Assembly (NCBI RefSeq): GCF_039530945.1
Contig: NZ_BAAAPC010000013.1
Span: forward strand, 1-64,000
DNA length: 64,000 bases
Origin: Nocardiopsis_C rhodophaea
GTDB taxonomy: Bacteria > Actinomycetota > Actinomycetes > Streptosporangiales > Streptosporangiaceae
Direction: 5' to 3'
The notes under the pieces are model-generated. The model ran no database searches. It had not been told where the DNA came from and saw nothing but the letters and a program-made list of their open reading frames with translations. The position numbers and the translations under genes are program-made. The number at the start of each line of letters is the position of its first letter. The first letter of the stretch is position 1. Of the stretch, positions 1 to 6,849 are shown one piece after another.

Positions 1-90
1 GAGCTCAACACCCGGCCGCGCCAGACGCTGGGGTGGGATACCCCGGCCCAGCGTCTGGCCGAGCTGATCGCTCCCGACCCGGTGGCGTGA
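1..90 (+). mobile_element. IS30-family transposase, C-terminal end only
   Basis: Frame 1 is open from the window edge and ends in TGA at 88-90, giving a 29-residue tail. The tail contains the block RPRQTLGWDTPAQRL. IS30 transposases finish their DDE integrase domain with a very similar block (RPR-TLGW-TPAE), so this is read as the last part of an IS30-type transposase whose body lies to the left of the window. The catalytic residues are not visible, so activity cannot be judged. The gene is followed by a short stretch that resembles an IS end, and then by the rny gene on the opposite strand. Confidence 0.65.
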
Positions 91-122
91 GCCATGGTTG
101 CACTCACCACTTGACGCGGCCC
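91..122. repeat. Probable right terminal end of the IS30-type element
   Basis: The roughly 30 bases after the transposase stop include TTGCACTCACCACTTGA, which resembles the terminal repeats of actinobacterial IS30 elements as I remember them. The left end is outside the window, so the inverted-repeat pairing cannot be shown. The right boundary is set where the palindromic repeat downstream of rny begins. Confidence 0.4.
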
Positions 123-128
123 GCCGGA

Positions 129-156
129 ATTCGGTCGATACCGCCGAGATCAACGG
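129..156. repeat. Single arm of a dispersed 3'-end palindrome
   Basis: These 28 bases match, with one difference, the right arm of the perfect palindrome at 62927-63000 and closely match the arm at 26643-26662. The partner arm that should precede it is missing; IS30 sequence stands there instead. The arm lies 10 bases beyond the rny stop codon, the same relative place as the two complete copies beyond rnj and the TetR gene. The simplest reading is that the insertion sequence landed in the loop of this palindrome. Confidence 0.7.
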
Positions 157-166
157 AGGATGGTCG

Positions 167-1768
167 TCAGCGGGCGGTCTCCGTGGCGCGCGACTCGCGG
201 ATGACGGTGACGCGGACGCGGCCGGGATAGGTGAGTTCGTCCTCCACACGCTTGGCGACGTCGCGGGCGATGACCTGGGCTTGGATGTCGTCGACGGTGT
301 CCGGGCGGACCATGATCCGCACCTCCCGCCCGGCCTGCATCGCGAAGACTTTCTCCACCCCCGTGTTCTCGTGGGCGATCTCCTCCATCCGGTGCAGGCG
401 CTCGGTGTAGGACTCCAGGGACGCCCGGCGGGCGCCCGGCCGCCCCCCGCTGATGGCGTCGGCGGCCTGGGTCAGGACTGCCTCCACCGTGCGCGCCTCC
501 ACCTCGTTGTGGTGGGCCTCGATGGCGTGCACGACCTCCTCGGACTCGCCGTACCTGCGGGCGGCCCTCGCCCCGGCCAGCGCGTGGCTGCCCTGCGCCT
601 CGTGCGTCAGCGCCTTTCCGATGTCGTGGAGCAGGGCGCAGCGTCGCATCATCGCGGGGTCAAGATCGAGCTCGGCGGCCATCGTTCCGGCGAGGTGCGC
701 CGATTCGATGGAGTGCTTGAGCACGTTCTGCCCATAGGAGGTGCGGTACCGCAGCCTCCCCAGCAGGGCGACCAGTTCCGGGTGCATGCCGGTGATCTGG
801 GTGTCGACGAGCGCGTCTTCACCCGCACGCACGCACTGCTCGCCCACCTCGGCGCGGCTGGCCTCGTAGACCTCCTCGATGCGCTGGGGGTGGATCCGCC
901 CGTCGAGCACGAGCCTCTCCAGGGTGCGGCGCCCGACCTCGCGGCGCAGCGGGTTGAAGCAGGAGAGGAGGACCGCCTCGGGGGTGTCGTCAATGATCAC
1001 GTTGACCCCGGTGGTCATCTCGAAGGCACGGATGTTGCGGCCCTCCCGCCCGATGAGGCGCCCCTTCATCTCCTCGCCCGGCAGTGGGAACACCGTGACC
1101 ACCGACTCCGTGGTCTGCTCGGTGGCGAGCCGCTGGATGGCCGTGGTGATGATCTCGCGGGCCCGCGCCTCGCCGTCCTTGAGCGCGTCCTTCTCCATCG
1201 AGCGGACGAGCACGACCGACTCCCGCTTGGCCTGACCTTCGGCCTCCGCGACGAGGGCGGCCCTGGCCTCCTCGGCGGTAAGGGACGCGGCGGTCTCCAG
1301 CGCCCTGCGGCGCTCCTGCTCCACCTCGGTGACGCGCTGTTCGCGCTCGTCCAGCAGGGATGTGCGCTCGTCGACCCGCCGCTGGGACTCGGCCAGCCGA
1401 CCGAGGTCGTCGTCGAGCCGCCGCTCGCGTTCCACCAGCCGGGCCTCGCGCCGCTCAAGTTCGCCGCGCCGGTCGGCCAGTTCGGTGCGGACGGCCGCCC
1501 ACTCCTGCTCCGCGTCGGCACGCCGCACGGCCAGCTGCTCCTCGGCCTCCTGAATCTTTTGGGCGGCGGCCCGCTCCGCCTCGGCCGCGACGCGCGCGGC
1601 CCGGTCGCGTGCCGCGGCGATCTCCGCCCAGGCGGACGCCTGGCGTCGGCGCGCGGCGCACACGGCTCTGCCCAGGGCGACGAGGACACCCGCCAGCGCG
1701 ACGAGGGCCACGAGTCCGACGAGTAGCAGGCTGTCACTGACAGCCCCCAATTGCCCCACCCCCACCAT
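167..1768 (-). CDS. rny: Ribonuclease Y
   Basis: Membrane-anchored endoribonuclease that starts mRNA decay. The 533-residue protein begins with one hydrophobic helix (about residues 8-30). A long charged coiled coil rich in Arg, Glu and Ala follows to about residue 215. Next come a KH RNA-binding domain with GRLIGREGRNIRAFE near residue 230 and an HD phosphohydrolase domain with the metal-binding pair in LLHDIGKA near residue 380. This order and length match RNase Y. The reading frame stays open upstream, but the ATG at 1768 is chosen because it places the membrane helix at the N-terminus. It lies downstream of recX on the same strand with a 373-base gap, so it probably has its own promoter. 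A conserved palindrome arm, cut by an insertion sequence, follows the stop. Confidence 0.93.
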   Translation of the reverse strand: MVGVGQLGAVSDSLLLVGLVALVALAGVLVALGRAVCAARRRQASAWAEIAAARDRAARVAAEAERAAAQKIQEAEEQLAVRRADAEQEWAAVRTELADRRGELERREARLVERERRLDDDLGRLAESQRRVDERTSLLDEREQRVTEVEQERRRALETAASLTAEEARAALVAEAEGQAKRESVVLVRSMEKDALKDGEARAREIITTAIQRLATEQTTESVVTVFPLPGEEMKGRLIGREGRNIRAFEMTTGVNVIIDDTPEAVLLSCFNPLRREVGRRTLERLVLDGRIHPQRIEEVYEASRAEVGEQCVRAGEDALVDTQITGMHPELVALLGRLRYRTSYGQNVLKHSIESAHLAGTMAAELDLDPAMMRRCALLHDIGKALTHEAQGSHALAGARAARRYGESEEVVHAIEAHHNEVEARTVEAVLTQAADAISGGRPGARRASLESYTERLHRMEEIAHENTGVEKVFAMQAGREVRIMVRPDTVDDIQAQVIARDVAKRVEDELTYPGRVRVTVIRESRATETAR

Positions 1769-2141
1769 GTCCGCGACGGCGGGAATCCCCCGTCCGCCGT
1801 CCGGCCGACTGCGGCAACGACCCGCGACCGGCCAGACCGATACTCCTGGTGCACACGTCGTCTCTCTGCGCGAGAGGGCTACCCCCGCCTGTGACGTTGA
1901 CTCATCGTTCACTTCGTCGCTGCGGCGAGGGTAGGGGTGCGCGCCCCCCGCGGCAACCGGAATGCGCGGCTGACCTGCGACGAACCAGAAGTCCGAGTTG
2001 CTGGCAGCGGGTGCCACCTGGGCGGACGGCCCGATATCGGATGTCCGCGGGGAGGGAAAAGTTCGCCCCGACACTGGGGCGGACACCCGGCCACCTGGAA
2101 CTCCGGGCCGAGGCGCCGGACCCTACGTCGGCGCCCGCCTG
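1769..2141. other. Intergenic region between recX and rny
   Basis: No gene with a recognisable product is seen in these 373 bases on either strand. Near the recX end, GGCGCCG at 2112-2118 can pair with CGGCGCC at 2129-2135, a plausible but T-poor terminator for recX. The rest should hold the rny promoter, which I could not locate with confidence. Confidence 0.4.
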
Positions 2142-2756
2142 CTATGTACCGAGGTCGGGGTCGGGCAGATCGAACTCGGACCCCTCGGCCTCCAGCTCCT
2201 CGCGGACCACCCGGTAGGCCAGGCCCGCGGCGTAGCCCTTGCGCGCCAGCATGCCCATGACACGACGCACCCGGGTTGCGTCGGGCGCGCCGCGCGAAGC
2301 GTCGAGCTTGCGCCGGACCAGGCGCCGGGCGGTGGCCTCCTCCTGCTCGGCGCTGATGTCGCCGACGGCGTCGCGGACCGTCTCCTCGGCCACGCCCCGA
2401 CGCCGAAGCTCGGCGGCGAGCGCTCGGCGGCCCAGCCCGCGCCCGGTGTGCCGGGAGTCGACCCACGCACCGGCGAACGCCTCGTCGTCGATGAGTCCGG
2501 CCTCGCTGAAGCGGCCGAGGACGTGCGCGGACACCTCCTCGGGGATACCGCGTTTCCGCAACGCCTGTTCGAGCTGGGCCCGGGTGCGCGGCGCGGACGT
2601 GAGCAGCCGCAGGCAGATGCCGCGCGCCGTGGCTTCCGGGTCGTCGTCCGGCCGGGCGGCCCCGCCCGGCACGGTCGCCCGCTCGGTCCCCTCCTCTGTC
2701 ACCCCTGCTGCGGGATGCGTCAGATCCTCGTCCATCGCCGTGCGCGGATCAGGCAT
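2142..2756 (-). CDS. recX: RecX, regulator of RecA
   Basis: Small helical protein that binds RecA filaments and limits recombination and strand exchange. The 204-residue product carries the three-helix repeats of the family, for example the block with RTRAQLEQALRKRGIPEE and the later GRRALAAELRRRGVAEE. The chosen ATG at 2756 overlaps the end of recA by 8 bases, a coupling typical of recA-recX. An ATG 21 bases further in is an alternative, and neither has a clear Shine-Dalgarno sequence. It is cotranscribed with recA and so should share its SOS control. Confidence 0.9.
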   Translation of the reverse strand: MPDPRTAMDEDLTHPAAGVTEEGTERATVPGGAARPDDDPEATARGICLRLLTSAPRTRAQLEQALRKRGIPEEVSAHVLGRFSEAGLIDDEAFAGAWVDSRHTGRGLGRRALAAELRRRGVAEETVRDAVGDISAEQEEATARRLVRRKLDASRGAPDATRVRRVMGMLARKGYAAGLAYRVVREELEAEGSEFDLPDPDLGT

Positions 2757-3903
2757 CCGTCGACGGCGTGGCCTTGGACTTGGTGGTGCGCTTGGCGGCG
2801 GCCGCGGCGGACCCCTTGACCGGGGTCTCCTTGGCCGTGGTCTCCGTGGCGGCGCCGTCCTTGGCTCCGGCGGCGGGGGTGGTGGTGGAGCCGGCGCTGT
2901 CGTCGCCCTGCGTGGGGATGCCCAGCTTCTCCTTGATCTTCTTCTCGATCTCGTTGGCCATGTCGCCGTTCTCGCGCAGGAAGTTCCGGGCGTTCTCCTT
3001 GCCCTGGCCCAGCTGGGTGCCCTCGTAGGTGTACCAGGCACCGGACTTGCGCACGATGCCCTGTTCCACGCCGAGGTCGATCAGACCGCCCTCGCGCGAG
3101 ATGCCGACGCCGTAGAGGATGTCGAACTCCGCCTGCTTGAAGGGCGGGGCGACCTTGTTCTTCACGACCTTCACGCGTGTGCGGTTGCCGACGGCGTCGG
3201 TGCCGTCCTTCAGCGTCTCGATACGGCGGACGTCGAGGCGGACCGAGGAGTAGAACTTCAGCGCCCGGCCACCGGTGGTGGTCTCGGGCGACCCGAACAT
3301 GACGCCGACCTTCTCGCGCAGCTGGTTGATGAAGATCGCGGTGGTCCCGGTCTGGTGCAGCGCACCCGCGATCTTGCGCAGCGCCTGGGACATGAGCCGG
3401 GCCTGCAGGCCCACGTGGCTGTCGCCCATCTCGCCCTCGATCTCGGCACGCGGCACGAGCGCGGCGACGGAGTCGACGACGAGGATGGAGACGGCGCCGG
3501 ACCGGATGAGCATGTCGGCGATCTCCAGCGCCTGCTCACCGGTGTCGGGCTGGGACAGCAGGAGGTCGTCGGTGTTGACGCCGATCTTCTTCGCGTACTC
3601 GGGGTCGAGCGCGTGTTCGGCGTCGATGAACGCGGCGATACCCCCCATGCGCTGGGCGCTGGCCACCGCGTGCAGTGCGACGGTCGTCTTACCGGAGGAC
3701 TCCGGGCCGTAGACCTCGACGATCCGCCCCCGGGGGATCCCTCCGATACCCAGCGCGACGTCCAGGGAGATCGCGTCGGTGGGAATGGACTCGATCGGCG
3801 GGCGGTCGTCATCGCCGAGGCGCATGACGGAGCCCTTGCCGAACTGGCGCTCGATCTGCGCGAGCGCGGTTTCGAGAGCCTTGTCTCGGTCAGCAACTGC
3901 CAC
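2749..3903 (-). CDS. recA: Recombinase A
   Basis: ATP-dependent DNA strand exchange protein and co-protease for LexA. Visible features are Walker A GPESSGKTT, the loop with EIEGEMGDSHVGLQARLMSQ, the L2 region with MFGSPETTTGGRALKFY, and an Ala/Lys/Thr-rich C-terminal tail of about 45 residues. The frame is open further upstream to 3993 (GTG), and an ATG exists at 3939. The GTG at 3903 is preferred because it has AGGGG about 7 bases ahead and places VADRDKALETALAQIE where other actinobacterial RecA proteins begin, giving 384 residues. No intein is present. The next gene, recX, overlaps its stop codon. A LexA box lies about 220 bases upstream. Confidence 0.95.
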   Translation of the reverse strand: MAVADRDKALETALAQIERQFGKGSVMRLGDDDRPPIESIPTDAISLDVALGIGGIPRGRIVEVYGPESSGKTTVALHAVASAQRMGGIAAFIDAEHALDPEYAKKIGVNTDDLLLSQPDTGEQALEIADMLIRSGAVSILVVDSVAALVPRAEIEGEMGDSHVGLQARLMSQALRKIAGALHQTGTTAIFINQLREKVGVMFGSPETTTGGRALKFYSSVRLDVRRIETLKDGTDAVGNRTRVKVVKNKVAPPFKQAEFDILYGVGISREGGLIDLGVEQGIVRKSGAWYTYEGTQLGQGKENARNFLRENGDMANEIEKKIKEKLGIPTQGDDSAGSTTTPAAGAKDGAATETTAKETPVKGSAAAAAKRTTKSKATPSTDA

Positions 3904-4119
3904 GGGGAACCCCTGTTGGGTCGGTGTCTTCTTCTTCATCTCGGGAGTGACGCTACGCGGTCGTACTGACATTTGACGACGGTTCCGCGTCACCCTGTGG
4001 ATGGCCGCCGCGCTGGTAGCGCTGTGTGGGCCCAGCGAACTTCCGCCATCATGGGCGCTCCGTAGACCACTAGTGTCTCACGCCACTTCCGCGGACTCCG
4101 ATTCCATGACCACACTACC

Positions 4120-4133
4120 CGAACTTCTGTTCG
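4120..4133. promoter_or_regulatory. SOS (LexA) box upstream of recA
   Basis: CGAACTTCTGTTCG is an exact match to the Gram-positive LexA consensus CGAAC-N4-GTTCG. It lies in the 281-base gap between recA (minus strand) and the stop of the upstream membrane-protein gene. LexA repression of recA through such a site is well established in actinobacteria. No second copy was noticed in the window. Confidence 0.85.
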
Positions 4134-4184
4134 ACTGTTCGACGCGGGGGCGGCGCGTCGCCGCGCACCGTGCCGGCCCCGCCA

Positions 4185-5510
4185 TCACCCCAGCCAGGGC
4201 AGCTCCTCGGGGGCGACCTCGCACGCGTCGATGCTGCCCTGCTCCTCGCGGATCCACGCGCGCACCTCGTCGCCCGCCACCGTCCCGAAGAGGGAGTCGT
4301 CGGGGGCGGCGCCGTCCGGGTGCCGCGGGGTGTGGCTCTCCAGCCAGGCGCCGAGCTCCACCAGTACGGCGGCGCGCCGCTGTTCAGGTTCGGCGCCGGG
4401 ATGCAGGCGCGCGACCCCGCCGGAGCCGCACGTCGCCGTGGCGTCGGGGACGAGCCGCCGCGCGATGGCCCCCGGAACCTCGTGTTCGGGGGCCCACCCG
4501 GGACGGATGCGCAGCCAGACCACCCCGTGCCGCGACCCGATGAGCACATCATCGTGGCTGCGCGCCAGGCTGAGGTCGCGCACCTCGTGGAAGTCCACCG
4601 CGTCGGGCCCGTAGGCGTCGACCACAAGGGCGGCCCGTTGGGCGGTCGCGGCGAGTTCGGCCTCGTGCCCGCGGTGGACGCAGACCCGCACGGAGGCGCG
4701 GTCCTCGCAGACCTCCGGTTTGCGCGGGTGGTGCTCCATCCAGCCCCACGCCGGGTGCTGGGGGACCACGGCGAGCCCCACCCCCAGCAGCACCGCCACC
4801 GCGCCGTAGGGCGCGACCGGCTGGCTCCGACCGACCCGCATCAGGTGCGCGGCCAGTACCGCCGCGACGACCAGGGCGAGGGCGGAGAAGGCCAGGCGGA
4901 AGGCGGCGAACGGACGCTCCTCGCGCATACCCAGGTGCGGCAGGTCCGCTGCCACAGCGGGGGCGAGCGCGCCCCACTGTCCGAGGAGGTCCGGCAGGTA
5001 CAGGATCAGCAGCGCCGCGCCCGCCGCGGCAGGTACGGCCAACGGGGTGGCGATCACCGTGCCCACGAGGTACCCGAGGGCAACGAGAGCCGCGAATCCG
5101 AGGAAGGCGCCGCCCGCCACCAACGGGTCGGGGATGCCGTGTCCGGCCCGCACGGCGGTCTGCCACAGCAGCGGCACCAGCCCCAGCAGGTAGGCGCCGA
5201 GGAACCAGCCGAGGGCTGTAAGGAGATGGCGCCGTACGGTCGGCCAGCCGGTGCGGACCTGCCATGCCTGGGCGAAGATCCGGGTGCGGGGGGTGAGACG
5301 GGAGGCGATGAAGCCCGAGGACGCTGCTGCCAGGACGGTCGGCAGCCGGGCCTGGTCGGCGATCAGCCCCGAGGTGCGGGTCCAGTCCGGGGCGGACAGG
5401 GTGAGCTGGTCAGCGGTGGCGAACCAGGTGACGAGGGTGATCGCAGTGGAGGGCAGGAGGAGGACCAGGGGAGGTAGGGGCCAGCCGAGGCAGAGGAACC
5501 GTCGTGGCAT
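4185..5510 (-). CDS. Multi-pass membrane protein paired with an ABC ATPase
   Basis: The 441-residue protein has about six hydrophobic segments in its first 260 residues, including one near the N-terminus and a long Ala/Leu-rich stretch around LVAGGAFLGFAALVALGYLVG. A soluble C-terminal part of about 170 residues follows with no domain I can name. The ATG shares one base with the stop of the upstream ATPase gene (TGATG), so the two are translationally coupled. The likely role is the membrane half of an ABC-type complex; substrate and direction are unknown. It could also be a non-transporting partner, because the ATPase looks catalytically defective. Confidence 0.7.
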   Translation of the reverse strand: MPRRFLCLGWPLPPLVLLLPSTAITLVTWFATADQLTLSAPDWTRTSGLIADQARLPTVLAAASSGFIASRLTPRTRIFAQAWQVRTGWPTVRRHLLTALGWFLGAYLLGLVPLLWQTAVRAGHGIPDPLVAGGAFLGFAALVALGYLVGTVIATPLAVPAAAGAALLILYLPDLLGQWGALAPAVAADLPHLGMREERPFAAFRLAFSALALVVAAVLAAHLMRVGRSQPVAPYGAVAVLLGVGLAVVPQHPAWGWMEHHPRKPEVCEDRASVRVCVHRGHEAELAATAQRAALVVDAYGPDAVDFHEVRDLSLARSHDDVLIGSRHGVVWLRIRPGWAPEHEVPGAIARRLVPDATATCGSGGVARLHPGAEPEQRRAAVLVELGAWLESHTPRHPDGAAPDDSLFGTVAGDEVRAWIREEQGSIDACEVAPEELPWLG

Positions 5511-6289
5511 CACGGCCCTCCTTGGGGCTGCCGGGTGTCCCGCCGGAGGCCGCCGTTCCCGACGCACGGCTCGGAGATGCCGACGCGCGACCCCTGGGAG
5601 AGCGCTCCGTTCTCCACCAGTGCCCCGGCCGCAGCGGGGCTCCCCCGGTAGACGATCCGGCCGCCCGCCAGCACCGCCGTCTCGTCGCACATATCGGCGA
5701 TGTCCGCCGCGGCGCAGGAGGACAGGATGATCGTGCGGTCGCGCGCCAGGCGGGTGACAATCACGCGCAGTCGCGCCCGCTGTGCCTCGTCGAGGCCGTC
5801 GGCAGGCGCGTCCATCACCAGGATCTCGGGGTCGTGGGCGAGCGCCGCGGCTATCCCGACGAGGCGGCGCTCGTCAGCCCGGAGAGCGCGGACCCGGCGC
5901 CGCTCCCGCCCCGGCAGACCGACCAGGCGCATCGCGCGCTCCGCGGCGGCGTCGCACGTGGTGCGGCCCACCCCGCTCACCCACGCGGCGTAGGCGACGG
6001 TGTCGGTCACCGTGAGCTCTCCCGCCAGCGTGTAGCTCTGCGGGACGAAGCCGATCAGGCGACGTGCGGCACGCCGCCCCGAGGGGCGGGCGGCATCGTG
6101 CCCGCCGATGAGCAGGCGGCCGCGCTGCGGTCGTTTGAGCGTGGCGATGATCGACAAAAGCGTCGTCTTGCCCGCCCCATTCTCACCGATAAGTCCCGTG
6201 ACTCCGGAATTGACCACCCACGTGGCCCTGTCGAGCACCTTGGATTCGGCGGAGTAGCCGAATTTCACGCCTTCAGCCAGGACCTTCAT
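5510..6289 (-). CDS. ABC transporter-like ATPase with degenerate catalytic motifs
   Basis: The 259-residue protein has a good Walker A (GENGAGKTT) and a Q-loop (VPQSYTLAGEL). The signature LSGGQ is replaced by ALRADERR. Walker B reads ILVMDAPADGLD, with Ala where the catalytic Glu should be. The switch His is also missing: Cys stands there in LSSCAAADI. Two residues needed for ATP hydrolysis in this family are therefore absent. The ATG at 6289 was chosen because it starts the ABC fold directly. It is cotranscribed with the membrane protein that follows. The family is ABC-2/bacitracin-export-like in layout. Function is not known; it may bind but not hydrolyse ATP. Confidence 0.8.
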   Translation of the reverse strand: MKVLAEGVKFGYSAESKVLDRATWVVNSGVTGLIGENGAGKTTLLSIIATLKRPQRGRLLIGGHDAARPSGRRAARRLIGFVPQSYTLAGELTVTDTVAYAAWVSGVGRTTCDAAAERAMRLVGLPGRERRRVRALRADERRLVGIAAALAHDPEILVMDAPADGLDEAQRARLRVIVTRLARDRTIILSSCAAADIADMCDETAVLAGGRIVYRGSPAAAGALVENGALSQGSRVGISEPCVGNGGLRRDTRQPQGGP

Positions 6290-6406
6290 GGAGACCGCCC
6301 CTGGTCGATCACTGGTTCGCGCCGGACTCAAAAAAACACACGAATTCCATCCTACGACCACGCCGATTTGCGTCGACCCAAAATAGAGGAAGCGACTGGA
6401 CGGACG

Positions 6407-6434
6407 ATTTCAACAATCGAGCGTTTGTCGAAAT
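6407..6434. promoter_or_regulatory. AT-rich imperfect palindrome upstream of the ABC pair
   Basis: ATTTCAACAA and TTTGTCGAAAT face each other around a short spacer within the 258-base gap ahead of the ATPase gene. The gap is markedly less GC-rich than its surroundings and should hold the promoter. The palindrome may be an operator, but no regulator is identified. Confidence 0.25.
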
Positions 6435-6547
6435 GGGAGAATTCTACTGTGTCGTCGTCCGGGGGCCACCGGCGGCCCGTACTCCTTCTCGCACGGTGGG
6501 CACGCCGACAGCGCCGAGGAGCCGTCCAGGAGCGAGCGGCGCTGTGG

Positions 6548-6742
6548 CTAGCGGACGGTCGAGGGCAGGTTGAAGGTGTCGCAGACCGCCCGCCAGACCT
6601 CCTTCGCGCCGACCCCCTCGGCGAGGGCCTGATACACCGTGCGCGAGCCGAGGGCCTCGATCACGTAGTCGCGGGCGAGGCTTTCGGCGTAGGTTTCGCC
6701 GAACTGCTCGTGCATGCGGTTCCAGAAGTGGGAGAGTCTCAT
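6548..6742 (-). CDS. DUF3046 family protein
   Basis: Small 64-residue actinobacterial protein of unknown function. It starts MRLSHFWNRMHEQFG and carries the conserved ARDYVIEALGSRT and WRAVCD blocks. DUF3046 genes sit just upstream of recA in many actinobacteria, and here the order is kept with the ABC pair inserted between. The ATG at 6742 starts the conserved block; an upstream extension in the same frame has no family support. The adjacent lhr gene is divergent, leaving about 107 bases for both promoters. Confidence 0.85.
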   Translation of the reverse strand: MRLSHFWNRMHEQFGETYAESLARDYVIEALGSRTVYQALAEGVGAKEVWRAVCDTFNLPSTVR

Positions 6743-6849
6743 CCCTACCAGTATCGGGGGCGGCACGCGTGGTGTCGATTCGCAGCTGGGAACCACCGCG
6801 GGGAGGGCCGCGCCGCGACTCTGTCGGCGCGCCGATGCACACTGGGGCC

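Noticed and set aside
98..1726. 542-codon open frame on the plus strand over rny
   Set aside because: It is a mirror of rny produced by high GC at third positions; its product has no domain, whereas the minus strand gives a complete RNase Y.
2239..3969. 576-codon plus-strand frame over recA and recX
   Set aside because: Antisense to recA and recX, both complete; no signature in the product.
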